A stretch of 64,000 nt of DNA from Prorocentrum cordatum. Lineage: Eukaryota; Sar; Dinophyceae; Prorocentrales; Prorocentraceae. Positions within the stretch are counted from its first letter, which is position 1, and every line of letters begins with the position of its first letter. Made by a program: the position numbers and the translations under genes. Shown piece after piece: positions 31,991 through 42,966 of the stretch. The notes beneath the pieces are model-generated. The model did no database searches and was not told where the DNA came from. It saw only the letters and a program-made list of their open reading frames with translations. The stretch spans positions 89,501 to 153,500 of the forward strand of contig CAUYUJ010014757.1 of the NCBI GenBank assembly GCA_963575745.1. Direction: 5' to 3'.

Positions 31991-32012
31991 CTTGAGCCAA
32001 AATGGCTACGGA
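31991..32012 (-). other. Perfect dinoflagellate spliced-leader sequence
   Basis: The minus strand reads TCCGTAGCCATTTTGGCTCA plus AG, matching the conserved 22-nt dinoflagellate SL with T at the variable first base. It lies at the very end of the inserted cDNA. There is no splice donor or SL-RNA body after it, so it is a relic in a cDNA, not an SL RNA gene. Confidence 0.95.
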
Positions 32013-32335
32013 TTGCCTCGGGGGGCCTTCTTGGGAGTGCTCTTGGAGGCCTCTTTGGGGCTGTCCTGGAGGCCTCTTGGGCCATCTTGAGGTCACGTCG
32101 GTCACTCTTGGAGCGCTCTTGTGCTGTCTTGGGGGTCTCTGGGACATCTCCGATGACCCCCCTGATCGCCCTAGGTGTGCTGGGAGGGCTTGGCAAAACG
32201 CCATGTGAAGCCCGGTGGCCGCTTCGAGGCCCGTCTGGAGGGTCCCAAAGCCCCAGATCCCGGGAGTTCGGTTATGGGGGGGGGGACGGGTTTCCACCCC
32301 GCCCGGGCTTATAAAAATTTTGGAAGAGGAATATG
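32013..32335. repeat. Family B remainder, with right target-site duplication at 32013-32032
   Basis: It resumes the family B sequence exactly at the duplicated site and runs to the family end, GGGCTTATAAAAATTTTGGA, then GAATATGG, without the usual TA run. Confidence 0.85.
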
Positions 32336-32640
32336 GTACCGAACATGGTACACCCTTGCATCATCAATGCGACGCCGTGCAACGCTGCAGTGGACACGAA
32401 ATACGTCGCAGTGGCAGTGCAATGCAACGTGTTGTCATTGCAAGCTGACGCAATGGTAATGCAACGAAATACGAAATATCGAAAATAATTGCAATGACAC
32501 ATAAAGCAAAGCAAATGTAAGGCAATGCCATGGCATGCAAAACAAAGTAACGCAGAGCAAGCAAAGACAATGCAACGTGAAGCACATGCAATGCAATACA
32601 ATTCAACGCAGGGTAAAGCAAAGCGGGGGTCACAGCAAAA
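32336..32640. repeat. GCAATG/GCAACG-rich low-complexity DNA
   Basis: Degenerate repeats of GCAATGCAAC and AAGCAAAG type; no gene. Confidence 0.7.
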
Positions 32641-33110
32641 CTGAAGAGTCCAGGGAACTCGGAGATTGGATAACGACAGGGCGGGGAATCCGAGGAAAGA
32701 TCCTGGAGAACCTGGGCTGGGGATCGCAAGGGCCAGCAGGTCCCTTGCACAGCAGAATGCGGGAGGGAGGAGAGGAGGAACACGGAGGGAAAAGGGAGGG
32801 AGAATCGAGGAGACAGGTTGGAGGAGGGCTGAGAGAAGAGCCTGGCAAGGGGGACGGCGAAGGGAAGGGGAACAGAGGAGAGAGAAGGAGAGAGGCGGGA
32901 TGGAGGAGCGAGGAGGACAGACGAGGGAGAAGAAAGGAGAGAGGCGGTGAGGAGGGAGAAATAATCCAGAAGAGTGACGGGCGGGAAAGCTACGAGGGCC
33001 TCCCGTTGAGCAGTATTTGATCATCAGATTGGGAATCGTGTGGCTACATGAAAAAACAAGAGCAATCCTCAGTCTGATCTGGGATCTGGTATGGGAGAAC
33101 GCCAAAATCT
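32641..33110. other. No gene seen; GGGAGAGG-rich stretch
   Basis: 32750-32965 is polypurine. The flanks have no coding signal I trust. Confidence 0.5.
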
Positions 33111-33654
33111 GATTTGAGACGGCTCGGAGTCCCCTGTGGATTCCCAAATGCTTCTCTGGGGGGGCGTCTTGGAAAGCGCCAGGGCCCTCCTGGGCTCTCG
33201 TGGGAAATCCGGGGCCCCCTTGGGATGTCTCCGGGCACCTCCGGGCTATCCAAGGGCCTCCTGGGGCCGCGGCAAGGTGCCTGCAACGACCTCGGGGGGC
33301 CCTCCTGGGGCACTCGAAACCCACCTTCCCTCTGGAGGCCTCTTTGGATGCTCATCCGCTTCTCCGAGCCCCTGTTGGAGCCATCATCGACCGAGAAGTA
33401 AAGAAGCCTAGCTGCCCAAGCCTGGGGAATTCTTCTGACTGAACATGGGCTTCTTTGGGAAATCTTGGATCCTCTCAACCCCTCCTCGGTCATCTTGGCA
33501 GTCACCCTGGCGGTATGGAGAACTATTGGGGATTCTAACGCGTCCCGCAGCACGCTCAAGCACCTCTGGGCCCGCCCCCAAACCATCTGGAATCCTTCAG
33601 ACACCCATGCGTTTCTCCAAAACGGTACGCAGAAATATATATACTAGTAATATG
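33110..33654. other. No gene seen; CTTGGG-type degenerate satellite
   Basis: 33115-33340 has GGGCCxCCTxGG words of the same style as 21.9-22.5 kb. 33430-33640 is unique DNA without evident genes, ending in a short TATATA run. Confidence 0.45.
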
Positions 33655-33828
33655 TGTCCTCCTCGGAGGCGTGCGTCCGACCCGAACGTATAGCACAACC
33701 ATCTTGTAGTACATCGTTTCCCGAGCGGTACGGCCAGAAAGCTCCCGCCACAGAGCCGACACCATGAGATTTTTCGGCGCGCGCGGCGCCCAGTGGGGGG
33801 CGGCGCACACGTAGAATTACGGTGGGGG
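33655..33828 (-). mobile_element. SINE-like family A repeat, intact copy
   Basis: Collinear with 924-1104 throughout: CCTCGGAGG palindrome, CCGACCCGAAC, CGTTTCCCGAGCGG, GGCCAGAAAGC and the GCGCGCGCGGCGCCC core. It provides the uninterrupted reference for the split copy at 22.5-23.8 kb. Confidence 0.7.
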
Positions 33829-34940
33829 CACTGTACGAAGAACTCTGAAAACAGGAATTCAGGGTCTGGAGGACCGTGGAGCTCCAATCGCGGCTCGGCC
33901 ACGGATATCACCGCCGCCCTTATCAGATAAGGAACCCTCCAGGGTCTGCAGCCTCCTTGGCACTTTCCCTAACGAGCGCCCCCACCACAGTACGCGCAGG
34001 CGGCGCCGACGGGAGCTTCGTCAACACGAGCGAATGTGAGCTGCAAGGGCGCGTCGGGGGGGCAGGCGGCCCAACGGCGGAGCACGCCAGAGGCCGGGTG
34101 CAGCATCCAGACGCAGCCACCGAACATACAACCACGCGGCGTGGGCATGGCGGACGTCCAAGGTTGTTACGAAGACCAGGCCGGATTGCTCGGGCGACGG
34201 GGACCCGACGGGTGCCACTCCGTTGTTCCGAAGATGGTCGGAGGCTTCTGTATGCAGAACGTGAACCAAATTCCTCCGACTGTAAGACCCCGCATGAGAA
34301 TACGTCTACCTTGCCTCAAGTTTTTTCCCATTCGCCTTGGCGGAGGCTCTCTTCCCGTTCTCTGTTGCGCCGCCTCCTCCTCGTCATTTTCGCCCTCCGT
34401 CCTCCTCCTTTTCGTCCTCCCCTCCTCCTCCTCCTCCTCCTCCTCCTCCTCCTCCCCTCCCTTGCCCCCCCTTCCTTCTCCTCCTCCCCCCTCGCCATCA
34501 TCCTCATCATCCTTGTATTATTATCCTTCAGCCCGCTTTCCCCATGCATACCCCTGCTTCCTGGCCGGGGCAAATCGATGTTCTTTGGCGCCGTCGCCGC
34601 CGCAACTGGCATGGTCGCGTTATCCGATGGCCGGATCGCGAGCGACGGAAGCAATGGTTTGGTCACCAGAGGGCGTGGTTGCACACGGGGGCGGGCACGG
34701 AATCACAAGTAAATTCAAGCCCTGGAGGTAGCGATCGGGATTGCCGACGTAATGTCACCGTGTGGTTCATAAAAACAAGCGGGCGCTTGATTCAAAAAGT
34801 GGCCCCCCTGCTCGGGCGACTGGCGGGGGGGGGGGGCGCCCGCCAAATGGAGACACACGGCGGCGGCGCCGGTGATTAGCGCCGACGGCCAGCCGCCAGC
34901 GAGAGGGCGACAAGCGCAACAGCGACTCAGCTGCAGCGGG
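33829..34940. other. No gene seen; (CTC)n at 34395-34500
   Basis: Several overlapping frames are open on both strands, none with recognisable motifs. Confidence 0.4.
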
Positions 34941-34943
34941 GCC

Positions 34944-34965
34944 CCTGGGCCAAAATGGCCATGGA
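34944..34965 (-). other. Possible degenerate spliced-leader relic
   Basis: The minus strand TCCATGGCCATTTTGGCCCA matches the SL at 18 of 22 positions. It could mark another retroposed copy running leftward from here (frame around 34935-34715), but no poly(A), duplication or recognisable protein supports it, and the core is self-complementary (GGCCAAAATGGCC), so chance is possible. Confidence 0.3.
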
Positions 34966-35274
34966 CTGGGGAAATGGCGAGAAGGAAGGGCGGCAAAGGC
35001 AGGGGCCGTCGCCGCAGCCGTCGCCCCCCCCCCGCCGCCGCATTATTTCCGCGTCTCGCAATCGACTGGAACTCCCGTCGCCACGATGGAAACGGGCGAT
35101 GAAGGAAGCGGGCCGGATGACCCTGGAGTTCCCGTCAGGACAAGCTCGGTCGTGGTTCGGCTGCCTCGGGGCCCGCCGATGGGCCGGGGACCTGAAAGCG
35201 CAAAAAAATCCGCCACGACCCGCCTCCCACAGGACAGGCGCCCTTAAAAGTGTGCAGGCGTTTCGTGGATGGAA

Positions 35275-35370
35275 GGCGGTTCCTTCACCTCCCCCTCCTC
35301 CTCCTCCAACTCCTCTTTCTCCTCCTCCTCCTCATCCTCCTCCTCTTCCTCCTCCTCCGTCGCTTCTTAT
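35275..35370. repeat. (CTC)n microsatellite
   Basis: TCCTCC repeats. 34966-35274 has no evident gene. Confidence 0.9.
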
Positions 35371-35990
35371 TATTAGCATTGTTAGTAGTATTATTATTAA
35401 TGTTATTCTTAAACATATAATATAAGTACCAGTAATATCCGCAGTATTTGTATTATTCTATTACTACTAGTCTTACTATTATTATTAATATAAGTAATGG
35501 CGTTAGTTGTATTAATGATTTTATTGTTATACTTAATATTCCTAGTGGCATTCGTAATTGTATTTCTATTGCGTTATCAGTATTAGTAGCATTACTATGT
35601 TGAGCTTTCTTCACAGTATGATGAGTCGTACTGGTATGACTCGTATTATGACCATTACCAGAAAAATACTGGTATTCGTATTCGTCTTATTAGTAGTGAT
35701 AGTAGCGTTACGGATAATATTCTTACCGGTACTAATATGGAATGTTCATCATTGCGCGCGTTATTATTCGTATTCTTCTTACCCGTAATAATACTCGTAA
35801 AACCATTCGTCGCAGTATTTCACATTAGTAGCGTTTTTAATATTATTCGTACGAATATTCATATGATTAAGAATGTGTTCTTCTTGTTCTTACATATCGT
35901 AGTATTCGTGCATGGTGAGTCGCAATCGTATGTTTATAATGTTTCGCCTTCGTATTATTGATGCTACGTTTATTAATTGCCGTATGATTA
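35370..35990. repeat. ~620-bp AT-rich island of degenerate TATTA/GTATTA repeats
   Basis: A sharp switch to AT-rich DNA made of ATTATT, GTATTA and ACTCGTA words with period about 3-6. It looks like a decayed trinucleotide array. Hydrophobic open frames follow from composition. Confidence 0.7.
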
Positions 35991-36840
35991 CTCCTCCTCC
36001 TCCTCGTCCTTCTATTCCTCCTCCTCCCCCTTCCCGCTCCTCCTTGTCCTCCTCCTCTTCCCCCTCCTCATCCTCCTCCTGTTCTGCAGGGCCTCGATCA
36101 TTAATTTTGTTGCGTGGTCTCTCCCGCTCCCACCACAAGGAGGATGTACAAGGAGGCGGGAGAAAGGAGGAACAGGGGAGATATGCGGGGGCAGGCGGAA
36201 ACACGCCTGAAAAACACGACTGTCGGCATGCTTCGCTAGAGTTGCTGTTTTGAGATGGGCTGGTGGGGATACGCGAAGCGTGAAGAATGTTGTTGCGTGG
36301 TCTACTCCCCCAAGTTGGCCCAACGGGGCCTCCCTGGGGGAGGCGGCAGCGTTCGAAGAACAGCGCCACCAGCGTCTCAGCGTCTCTGGGGGAAGAAGGA
36401 AGGGAAAGAAGACGCGAAGGGAAAAATATTATAATTGAGCAGGAGGAGGAGGAGGAGGAGATGGAAATGGAGGAAATGGCGGAGGAGGGGAAAAAAGGAG
36501 GAGGAGGAGGCGGGGAAGGAGAAGGAGGGGGAGGGAGGGAGGGAGGGAGGCAGGCAGGGAGGCAGGGAGGCAAGGGACTTGGATTGCGCCCTGATTCGCC
36601 GAGGAAACGGTCAGCTTGGCGCGGCACTCACTAGCTGCTGGCAGAAACACGCGGTATCTAGCAGCACGGGCGCCAAGGTTTGGTGAATCCCCCTGCCCCC
36701 GTCACCTGACCCGTACCACCCCCATATCGTCGGAAGGCGCTCAAGGCGCATCGCAACGCAACAGGAGTAGGGAAAAGGCAGGAGGAGGCTGATCAAAGAG
36801 GGGAGCAGGTAAGATAGCCTGCAGAAGGCCGAAAGGGCAG
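35990..36840. other. No gene seen; (CTC)n and (GGA)n tracts with mixed DNA
   Basis: 35992-36085 is (CTC)n and 36440-36570 is GGA/GGGA. TTGTTGCGTGGTCT occurs at about 36107 and 36290, a short direct repeat. Confidence 0.5.
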
Positions 36841-37465
36841 CTAAGTGGGCGCGTGCGAGGCAGGGGCCAGAAGGAGTGTACGATTCCGCACGCTCGACCT
36901 GTGTCCCATGCCTGCCTCATCGCCGCAGCGCGAACTACGTCCCCGCCAACAAACCTATACCCAGGGGGAGCGGGGAAGGTGAGACTGCCTGGCTTGTCCG
37001 ATGCGCGGGCAGGGCCTGCGCGCGTGTCTCGCCGCCCCGACGGAGGTTCGCCGCGCCTGGAACGGCGCCAGAAAACTCTCGACCTGGGGTGGCAGCTAGA
37101 GATCGAACGAAAAGAGAAGCACCAAGAGGCAAGAGGAGGCCAACGAAAAGGCAGCTGAGTGGGGGCCGGGTGCGAGGCAGGGGCCAGCGGGAGTGCACGA
37201 TTTTCGCACGCTCAACCGGTGGCCAATGCCTGCTCCAACGCCGCAGTAGAACCTCGCCCCCGTAAACATGCCAATCCCACCCCTGGCCCCGACCATAGTA
37301 AGCTGAAAGCTAAGGGGGGAAGTGTGGAAGTTGAGGTGGCCTGGCGAGCCCGATGCGCGGGCGCGGGCCGGCGCGCGCGTCTGCCCGCCCCGGGAGAGGT
37401 TCGCCGCGCATGGCACGGCGCCCGAAACCTCTCAAACTAGGGCGGCAGCTGGAGACAGAACGGAG
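36835..37465 (-). repeat. Two diverged ~310-bp GC-rich tandem units
   Basis: Units at about 36835-37150 and 37150-37465 share GTGCGAGGCAGGGGCCAG, GATGCGCGGGC, GGTTCGCCGCGC and GGCAGCT(A/G)GAGA. A third relative lies at 46545-46655, directly upstream of the LINE ORF1 start and in the same orientation relative to it, so these may be LINE 5'-UTR monomers. Confidence 0.6.
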
Positions 37466-37710
37466 ATAGAAGCGCCGCGATCGTAACCGGGGCAAAGAAT
37501 GCAGCAACAGCACGGCCCTGAGTCACCATGCCGCAGCCCCCCCGGCGTCGCACGCCACCAGAGAGCAGGCAGACAAAGAGAGGTGGCTGAAAGAGGCGGC
37601 ACAGAACACGACGGCCACTTGTCAATCTGCACCTCCACTTCTCCGCACAAAACTGCACGACCATCCCCAACATGTCACGCTGAATGCCATGCTAAATGAC
37701 AGGCAGCAAC
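37466..37710. other. No feature seen
   Basis: Mixed-complexity sequence; small minus-strand frames only. Confidence 0.3.
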
Positions 37711-38257
37711 TTATCCAAACAAGCCTCGGCCAAAATTAGGGTCCAGGGTCCACGGGGCTACTTCGCGCAAGCGAGCCTGCCTCTCCCCCTGGAGCTCAGC
37801 AGCTCTTCTGCAACGTGCCGGCGCACGGTTCTGCGCAATGCGCTCCCAGACTTCAGGCGCCAGCGGCACGGGGGCGGGCAGGGGGGGGGATATGTTTCCC
37901 ACTGCGAGCCACCAAGAAAAGCACGTGCCTCTACATACTCCTGCTCCCCATTAGCCGCAGGTTGGCCCGTGGGTCTAACCTCAGCCATGTCATTGCGAAC
38001 CTGCGAGGTGGCGGAAGTAACCTGTCCTGATGTCGGGGGGGCGGGTGGCGGTCGAAACCTATCGAGCTCGGGGTCGCGTCGGACACGGCGTGCGCGCCGA
38101 GGAACAAAGTCAGGGGCCCACCCCTCGTCTGTGCCAGAAAAGGGGTCCCAGGAGACAAGGAAGCGTAGCAATCCGTCACGTACTCTACCACCACCCCCAT
38201 GTCGCTCGAAACAATGGGCTCAATACTGCCCCCATCCCCTTCCCACATGGCACCCAC
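37711..38257 (-). pseudogene. Coding-like remnant of unknown protein downstream of the LINE
   Basis: Minus frames contain WDPFSGTDEGWAPDFVPRR, VRNDMAEVRPTGQPAANGEQ and, after a frameshift at the C-run near 37885, VPLAPEVWERIAQNRAPARC. A motif of the form E-R-I-x-x-N-R-x-x-A is common as a short helix in several DNA-binding proteins. It may be the 3' part of the LINE, a second mobile element or a host fragment; it is frameshifted either way. Confidence 0.35.
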
Positions 38258-38260
38258 TGC

Positions 38261-38990
38261 TCAAGTGGTGGCAGCAGCGATGCACTTGCACAGGCCAGCG
38301 GGGTACGTCTTCTTTTTGGCCGTGCGCCACTCCCTCCTATCCCTATCATACCCAAGCAGCGTTTCGTGTCCGCCCCAACCGTGCGAACATCTGCCGTTTC
38401 CAGGGGTCGCAAGCAGGGCGGCGCGCAGACCTGGCAGTCCGAGTGCAAAGATCCTAGTGGGGGCCCTTGACGTCTGACCATGTTCACACTGATCAAAATC
38501 GGTCGTTGACTGCTGGGGGCGACTGGAGAGCACGCATCGGATGGCAGGTAAACGAGCTGACAGCTTGAAGCCTCCATTCACACGGCTGGGGGTGCTCGAG
38601 CCAACATGACGCCCCAGCCTGCATATGCGCAGCGAAGAGCGCCACCATAGCATGGTATAGCGCATTGCCCACCCACAGCTTTTCCATCTGGCGTTCAGTA
38701 ACTGCCGTCTTACCCCAAAATCGGTCATGCGTGCGCAGTGGCGGTGGGCCGTGGCCTTCTGCCCATCGAGAGGCAGACCAGGTCTCACACGGCGGCCCGC
38801 CACCCGACACCACCACCCGTCGCGCAAGGATGCGAGACCTCCATTCTGCAAGTGTGTCCCGATACATGGGACCCCCGTCCAATGCATGTATGGCTATATC
38901 CACACTCAGGACATACATCGCCTAGTCTGAGCTGTAGTGCTCCCATTCAACTTGTGCCTGTACATTCACCGTCCTTCTCCGTTCACCAAA
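38261..38990 (-). pseudogene. LINE ORF2 C-terminal domain with GGPPCETW motif (methyltransferase-like?)
   Basis: The minus-strand pieces read VLFFGERRRTVNVQAQVEWE (near 38990-38930), VLSVDIAI, then SGGGPPCETWSASRW (about 38804-38760), LEHPQPCEWRLQ and, after a frameshift near 38510, DFDQCEHG, GNGRCSHGWG and WRTAKKKTYPAGLCKCIAAA. LFxG near the start followed by an acidic strand and then GGPPCxxxS has the layout of cytosine-5 DNA methyltransferase motifs I, II and IV, with the Cys of PPC as nucleophile. The family resemblance is distant and is my inference. Capture of DNA methyltransferases by dinoflagellate retrotransposons has been reported; I cannot tell whether this is the same domain. Confidence 0.5.
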
Positions 38991-39335
38991 AAAACAGAAC
39001 AAAGTACTCAACTCGTCTGACGGCCCTCGGCATGAACTCTGCTGCAATGCCAGTGTACCGTTCTGTCAGGGAAAGACGACTGGGGCATCTCTCAGCGGTG
39101 CACTGCACGTGGTTGGCCGGCGGCGGCGGCACAACAGCGGCACTCAAAGGAGCTTGCAGGCAAGCAGCAAGCCCACCTGGGAGAGCGGGGTCAGCGGCCG
39201 CAATCTCCAAGCGTGCCGTGCCATGGTCCATCGTAGCCATCACTGCAAGTGCATGCTCTGCGATGGGGCCAGCTGCACGAACTGTCGGCACAACAACGTG
39301 ACGGCGAGACAACTGCACACCTGAGATCCTGCCTG

Positions 39336-40645
39336 TCATGGGGGCTGAGAAATCGGGATGTGCGATATGAAAACACGGCGCAGCTCCTGAAATAGTAACA
39401 CCTGGTACAGCCACTGCCATGGTAGGATCACTCCTAAGTGTAATTTGCACGTTGGGGAACCATGTGCTAGGTGGCCTACTAGGTGTGTCCAAGCATGGAT
39501 TACATATAGGCGTGCATGACATTGTCCGTCTGGTGACGCCCATGCGCGAGCCAGAGCTGCGTTCTGACGGTGGGCGCGCGCCACATGCGCGCGCAACGCC
39601 CCACGCTGTCGGAAAGCACGCGCACACCATGGACACTTGACACTGTCATCTACTGTGACGTCTGCTGCACATGTAGGTGTGTCTACAAGGAGTCCATTAA
39701 CGTCCGTCCAAACACGTTCTGGCACTCCCAGGAAACGGACTTCCTGAAACAATTTGGCCCCCACTGTGGCCGCCTCAACATTTCGAGCATGCGATTGGGC
39801 CGTAGCGTGTAACGCCATCTTGATAATGCGTTTCCTAGCTGTTTGATTTCGTCGGACGAGGGACTCCCATTCACTGAAATCCTCAAGCGGTGGCGGGAGG
39901 GAAGCACAAGCTACAGCAGCAGCACGTAGCCACGAGCAACCATCCATGACCATTCCCAGCCATGACCTGGCACGGCAACCGTACTGAGTAGTGTCGCACC
40001 ACTCGGCCATTAGCAAGGCAAAAACCAGTTCGGGCCCTGTGTGCAATAGTGAACCCAACAGTCGCAGACGCGCAGCTCTTCTTAGAACGTCGGGCGGGGG
40101 TCGGCTGAGTCTGGCCAGCATTTGGCCATCACTTCTGCATGATTCGTCTTCCACAAAACGAACCTTCGCCGCAGCTCGGTAGACTTTCATGACTTGAGCG
40201 TCGGCCATGTTGGCCTCCACCGGTGTTAGCATAGTCCAGGTGCCCGAGTTGTAGAGACGACCCGGTAACACCAGACTGTCGGCGAACATCATACATGTTG
40301 GATCGGCAAGAGCCTTGGTGGAGAAAACTCTGGTGCGCAACACCCGTAATGTAGCTGTGGCACTGCTGGCCCGATATCGGACCTCGGGCCCCATGTTACC
40401 TCGGGGTCAATAACTGAGCCAAGATGCAACTTGTGCTCGACAATCGGTGCCCGCACGGTCCCAAGTAGCTGTGTCTGCGCAACCACATGCTCACCACACT
40501 CGTGCCATGCGTGCTGCTTCGCCTTATTCGATCCTTTTCTTCGGTGAGCCAAAAGGGCAGCCGTTTTTGTTACGCCGATGTTGAATGTCCTCTGCCAGCA
40601 AACACGTCGGCAACCACGAAGAACGCACTGCGCATGGAAGGGCAC
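39336..40645 (-). pseudogene. LINE ORF2: RT thumb, linker and C2H2 zinc finger
   Basis: Two frames shifted near 40395 form one protein. The first contains FNIGVTKTAALLAHRRKGSNK and LVEHK-like VEHKLHLGSVIDPE (post-catalytic RT and thumb). The second, from 40394, contains LVLPGRLYNSGTWTML, a helical stretch, and CPWCARAFRQRGALRAHVAR (C254, C257, H270, H275 of the 352-codon frame; C-x2-C-x12-H-x4-H). A second finger at GQCHARLYVIHAWTHLVGHL has lost one cysteine. Nucleic-acid binding during target-primed reverse transcription is the expected role. Confidence 0.7.
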
Positions 40646-42966
40646 AGGTCGGAAGCAAGGACAATCACAATGATGGCGCCGTCATCCGCAAAGGTAACGT
40701 CCAACAGCGGCACGGCGGTAGCAGCGTCGGCATCGGTTACTACACTCTGCACGCTCTTGCGCTCATCTGTAGGCAAGTGCAGGGCTAGCCCATCCGCGTC
40801 CACTTGAGCTCGTACAGCGTGCATGCATTCACCCATACGCATCTTGTACAATATATCAGCGAGAGGCTGTCCCGGGAAAACCGAACGCTGTGGCAAGGAA
40901 ATCTGGTCGGAACTCTCGCACATGAACCAGGGGGCATGGTAGCATTGTGAAATATGAGCTGCTGCGTGCGCATGTAGTGCACCGTTCACCACTTGCTGTT
41001 CAACAGTAGGTGTCAGTTCACGCATACGCCTTGCGAGCTCATGCATGGCACTCGCCGGTAGGCCTACTGCCCTGACAACACAAACAACGGCATCATCGTC
41101 GAGCGGTGATCGAAGTAGTAATTCCCGCAAGGCACGGTAACATGCCTGCACCACATACAGGAGTAGCACGCCAAAAGACAGAGCACCGGCATCCGCAACT
41201 GCTTGCGCAGGACGAATGATGACTGACGCATGGCCAGTTCCTCTACCTGGTATTCCCCCAAACTGAGTACCCCCTGCCGTGGCGAGCAGTGCTGGCATCA
41301 ACCGAGTCCGCAAGCATCTCCGCGAGGCCCTACCAAGCTGCGAGGACACCAGAATAGAGCGGGAGCTGACACAGGCACTGTGGTCGGCTGTGATGGACTT
41401 CAGCAAATCGCGATAGAACCCCCGACTCCATTGAATAGGCTCAATTAGGGTGACCGCTGTCTTGAGTTGCAACGGGCAATACAGGGCAGCGATCTCAGTA
41501 GCGAAAGCAAGCACCAAAGCTCCCGTGAAACAGTCACAGCCATGGGCGGGGCGCTTGGTCTGGCGGCAGGCATGCTGAAACTCAGACGGGGTCGGCAATG
41601 CATCACTAGGCACCGGATCGGAGGAGATCCGATCGCACGGCACCCGTGCGAAGTGACCCGCAATCCCAGTCACGTCTGCAAGCTCGAAGGTCGCTGCCAG
41701 CTCTAGCGTGCCAAAGTGCTGCTGCCAACGACGGGCTGCCTGAAACTGCGAAGTTACCGGCTGAACATGCATATCCTTGACGATGGGCAGCCCTCTGAGC
41801 ATACGCTTGCGCCGGGACCCTGCACCGACACGGCGCAAGGCCGCGAAAGCCTCCGCTGCCAGTCCCCGGGACCATGCATCCTGAATGCCTGTTGCAATGT
41901 CGACGCAGAATATGTACGTGAAGGCCCACGTGAGACCCTGCCACCTCCAGAAGTTAGGGAAAATACTTTGTAGTTGGCACATGGCACGTGGAATACCTAC
42001 CAGGGGACAGTAATTGGGCTGCAGGTGACCTACGTGGCACCCAGCAAGACACAGTCTCCACAAGGCCTCCAGATGTACGATATGGAAGGAAGGGGCAAAT
42101 AACCTACCTCTCGCATCCTGCAAAGGCTGCACAAACTCCACTGCAGCCTCGAAAACCTCTGACCCGACATGCGCAACTGCGTCGCATGCATCAATGAGCA
42201 ACGCACGAGAGGGACCCTCTCGCACTGACCACCTCCACCTACACTGTCGGTAGTCCAACCACTCCTCCACTTCTTTCCCATCTGTGACCCAACGCAAAAG
42301 GCAACAACAAGCAATAATAAGTTGAGTCGTCTTCGCAACGCACGTAGCTCTCATCGCCCGGAAGAGCGACGGCCCATGTGCGTCAGCGAGCGAGCCGGGA
42401 GCCATGACTGACGCGGCAAACGCCCCGTGGGTGACTTCTGCACGGGGAAGCACGCGGTGACAGCCCCAACTAGCTCGTCGTTCAAATGCGCGCGTGATCA
42501 CCTGGGTGCGACTGGAAAGCTGGCCGTTGGATATTTCTGGCCATGGTAGCAAGCTTTGCCGCGCACTCAGTGTCCTGTTTGTTTTCTGATCGCGGGAGAT
42601 TCTGGCCCAAGCAGAAGTAGCCCGCACAGGACCCGCGCTGCTGCCTTGCATGTCGGCCATAACAACGACATGATCATCATATCGCAAAGACAGATCCAGT
42701 ATCGGATCAACCCCTTGCCGACTGATCGAATTGAGAGAGGCTTGAGGCACGGCCACGCAGTCAATACAGCGTCTCGGGTCCCGGGGGGCCGCGCCAGGCG
42801 GCATCCACGTGCCATGCGTGCCGAAAACGTAGACGCCGCACCCTGTCCGGTAGCTCGTAGGAGATCGTGAAACAAATGTCCAGCATCGTTTTCCTGCTCG
42901 GCTCCCACGGGGCCCACGCGGCTGGACTGAACCGTTCCGACAGTGGCGCTCGCGCCCAGTAAACAA
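40570..42966 (-). pseudogene. LINE ORF2: endonuclease C-terminus and reverse transcriptase
   Basis: A 798-codon open frame. IDCVAVP (residues 68-74) and LSLRYDDHVVVM (92-103) are the end of an AP-endonuclease-like domain. The RT domain carries QFGGIPGRGTGHAS (568-581), LPQRSVFPGQPLADIL (691-706, motif B) and VTFADDGAIIV (757-767, motif C with both aspartates). Motif A should supply an aspartate in the position of LLLYVVQACYRAL (601-613) and does not, so polymerase activity is very likely lost. The frame is otherwise open, suggesting fairly recent death. It continues from the endonuclease pieces upstream by a frameshift near 42960. Confidence 0.8.

Larger units (their letters stand above)
30244..32012 (-). 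mobile_element. Processed retrogene: SL-capped, polyadenylated mRNA copy
   Basis: The insert carries, on the minus strand, a perfect SL at its 5' end (32012-31991) and an A run at its 3' end (the plus strand shows nine to ten T to 30250, shared partly with the duplication). It is bounded by a 20-bp direct repeat. This is the full signature of reverse transcription of a mature trans-spliced mRNA and insertion by target-primed integration, presumably with LINE machinery acting in trans. The inserted cDNA is about 1.75 kb: about 115 nt of 5' leader, an ORF of 253 codons, and about 865 nt downstream that I read as 3' UTR. Confidence 0.88.

Noticed and set aside
31991-32012. SL RNA gene
   Set aside because: The SL is followed by gene leader, not by a splice donor and SL-RNA body with Sm site, and it ends exactly at an insertion boundary.
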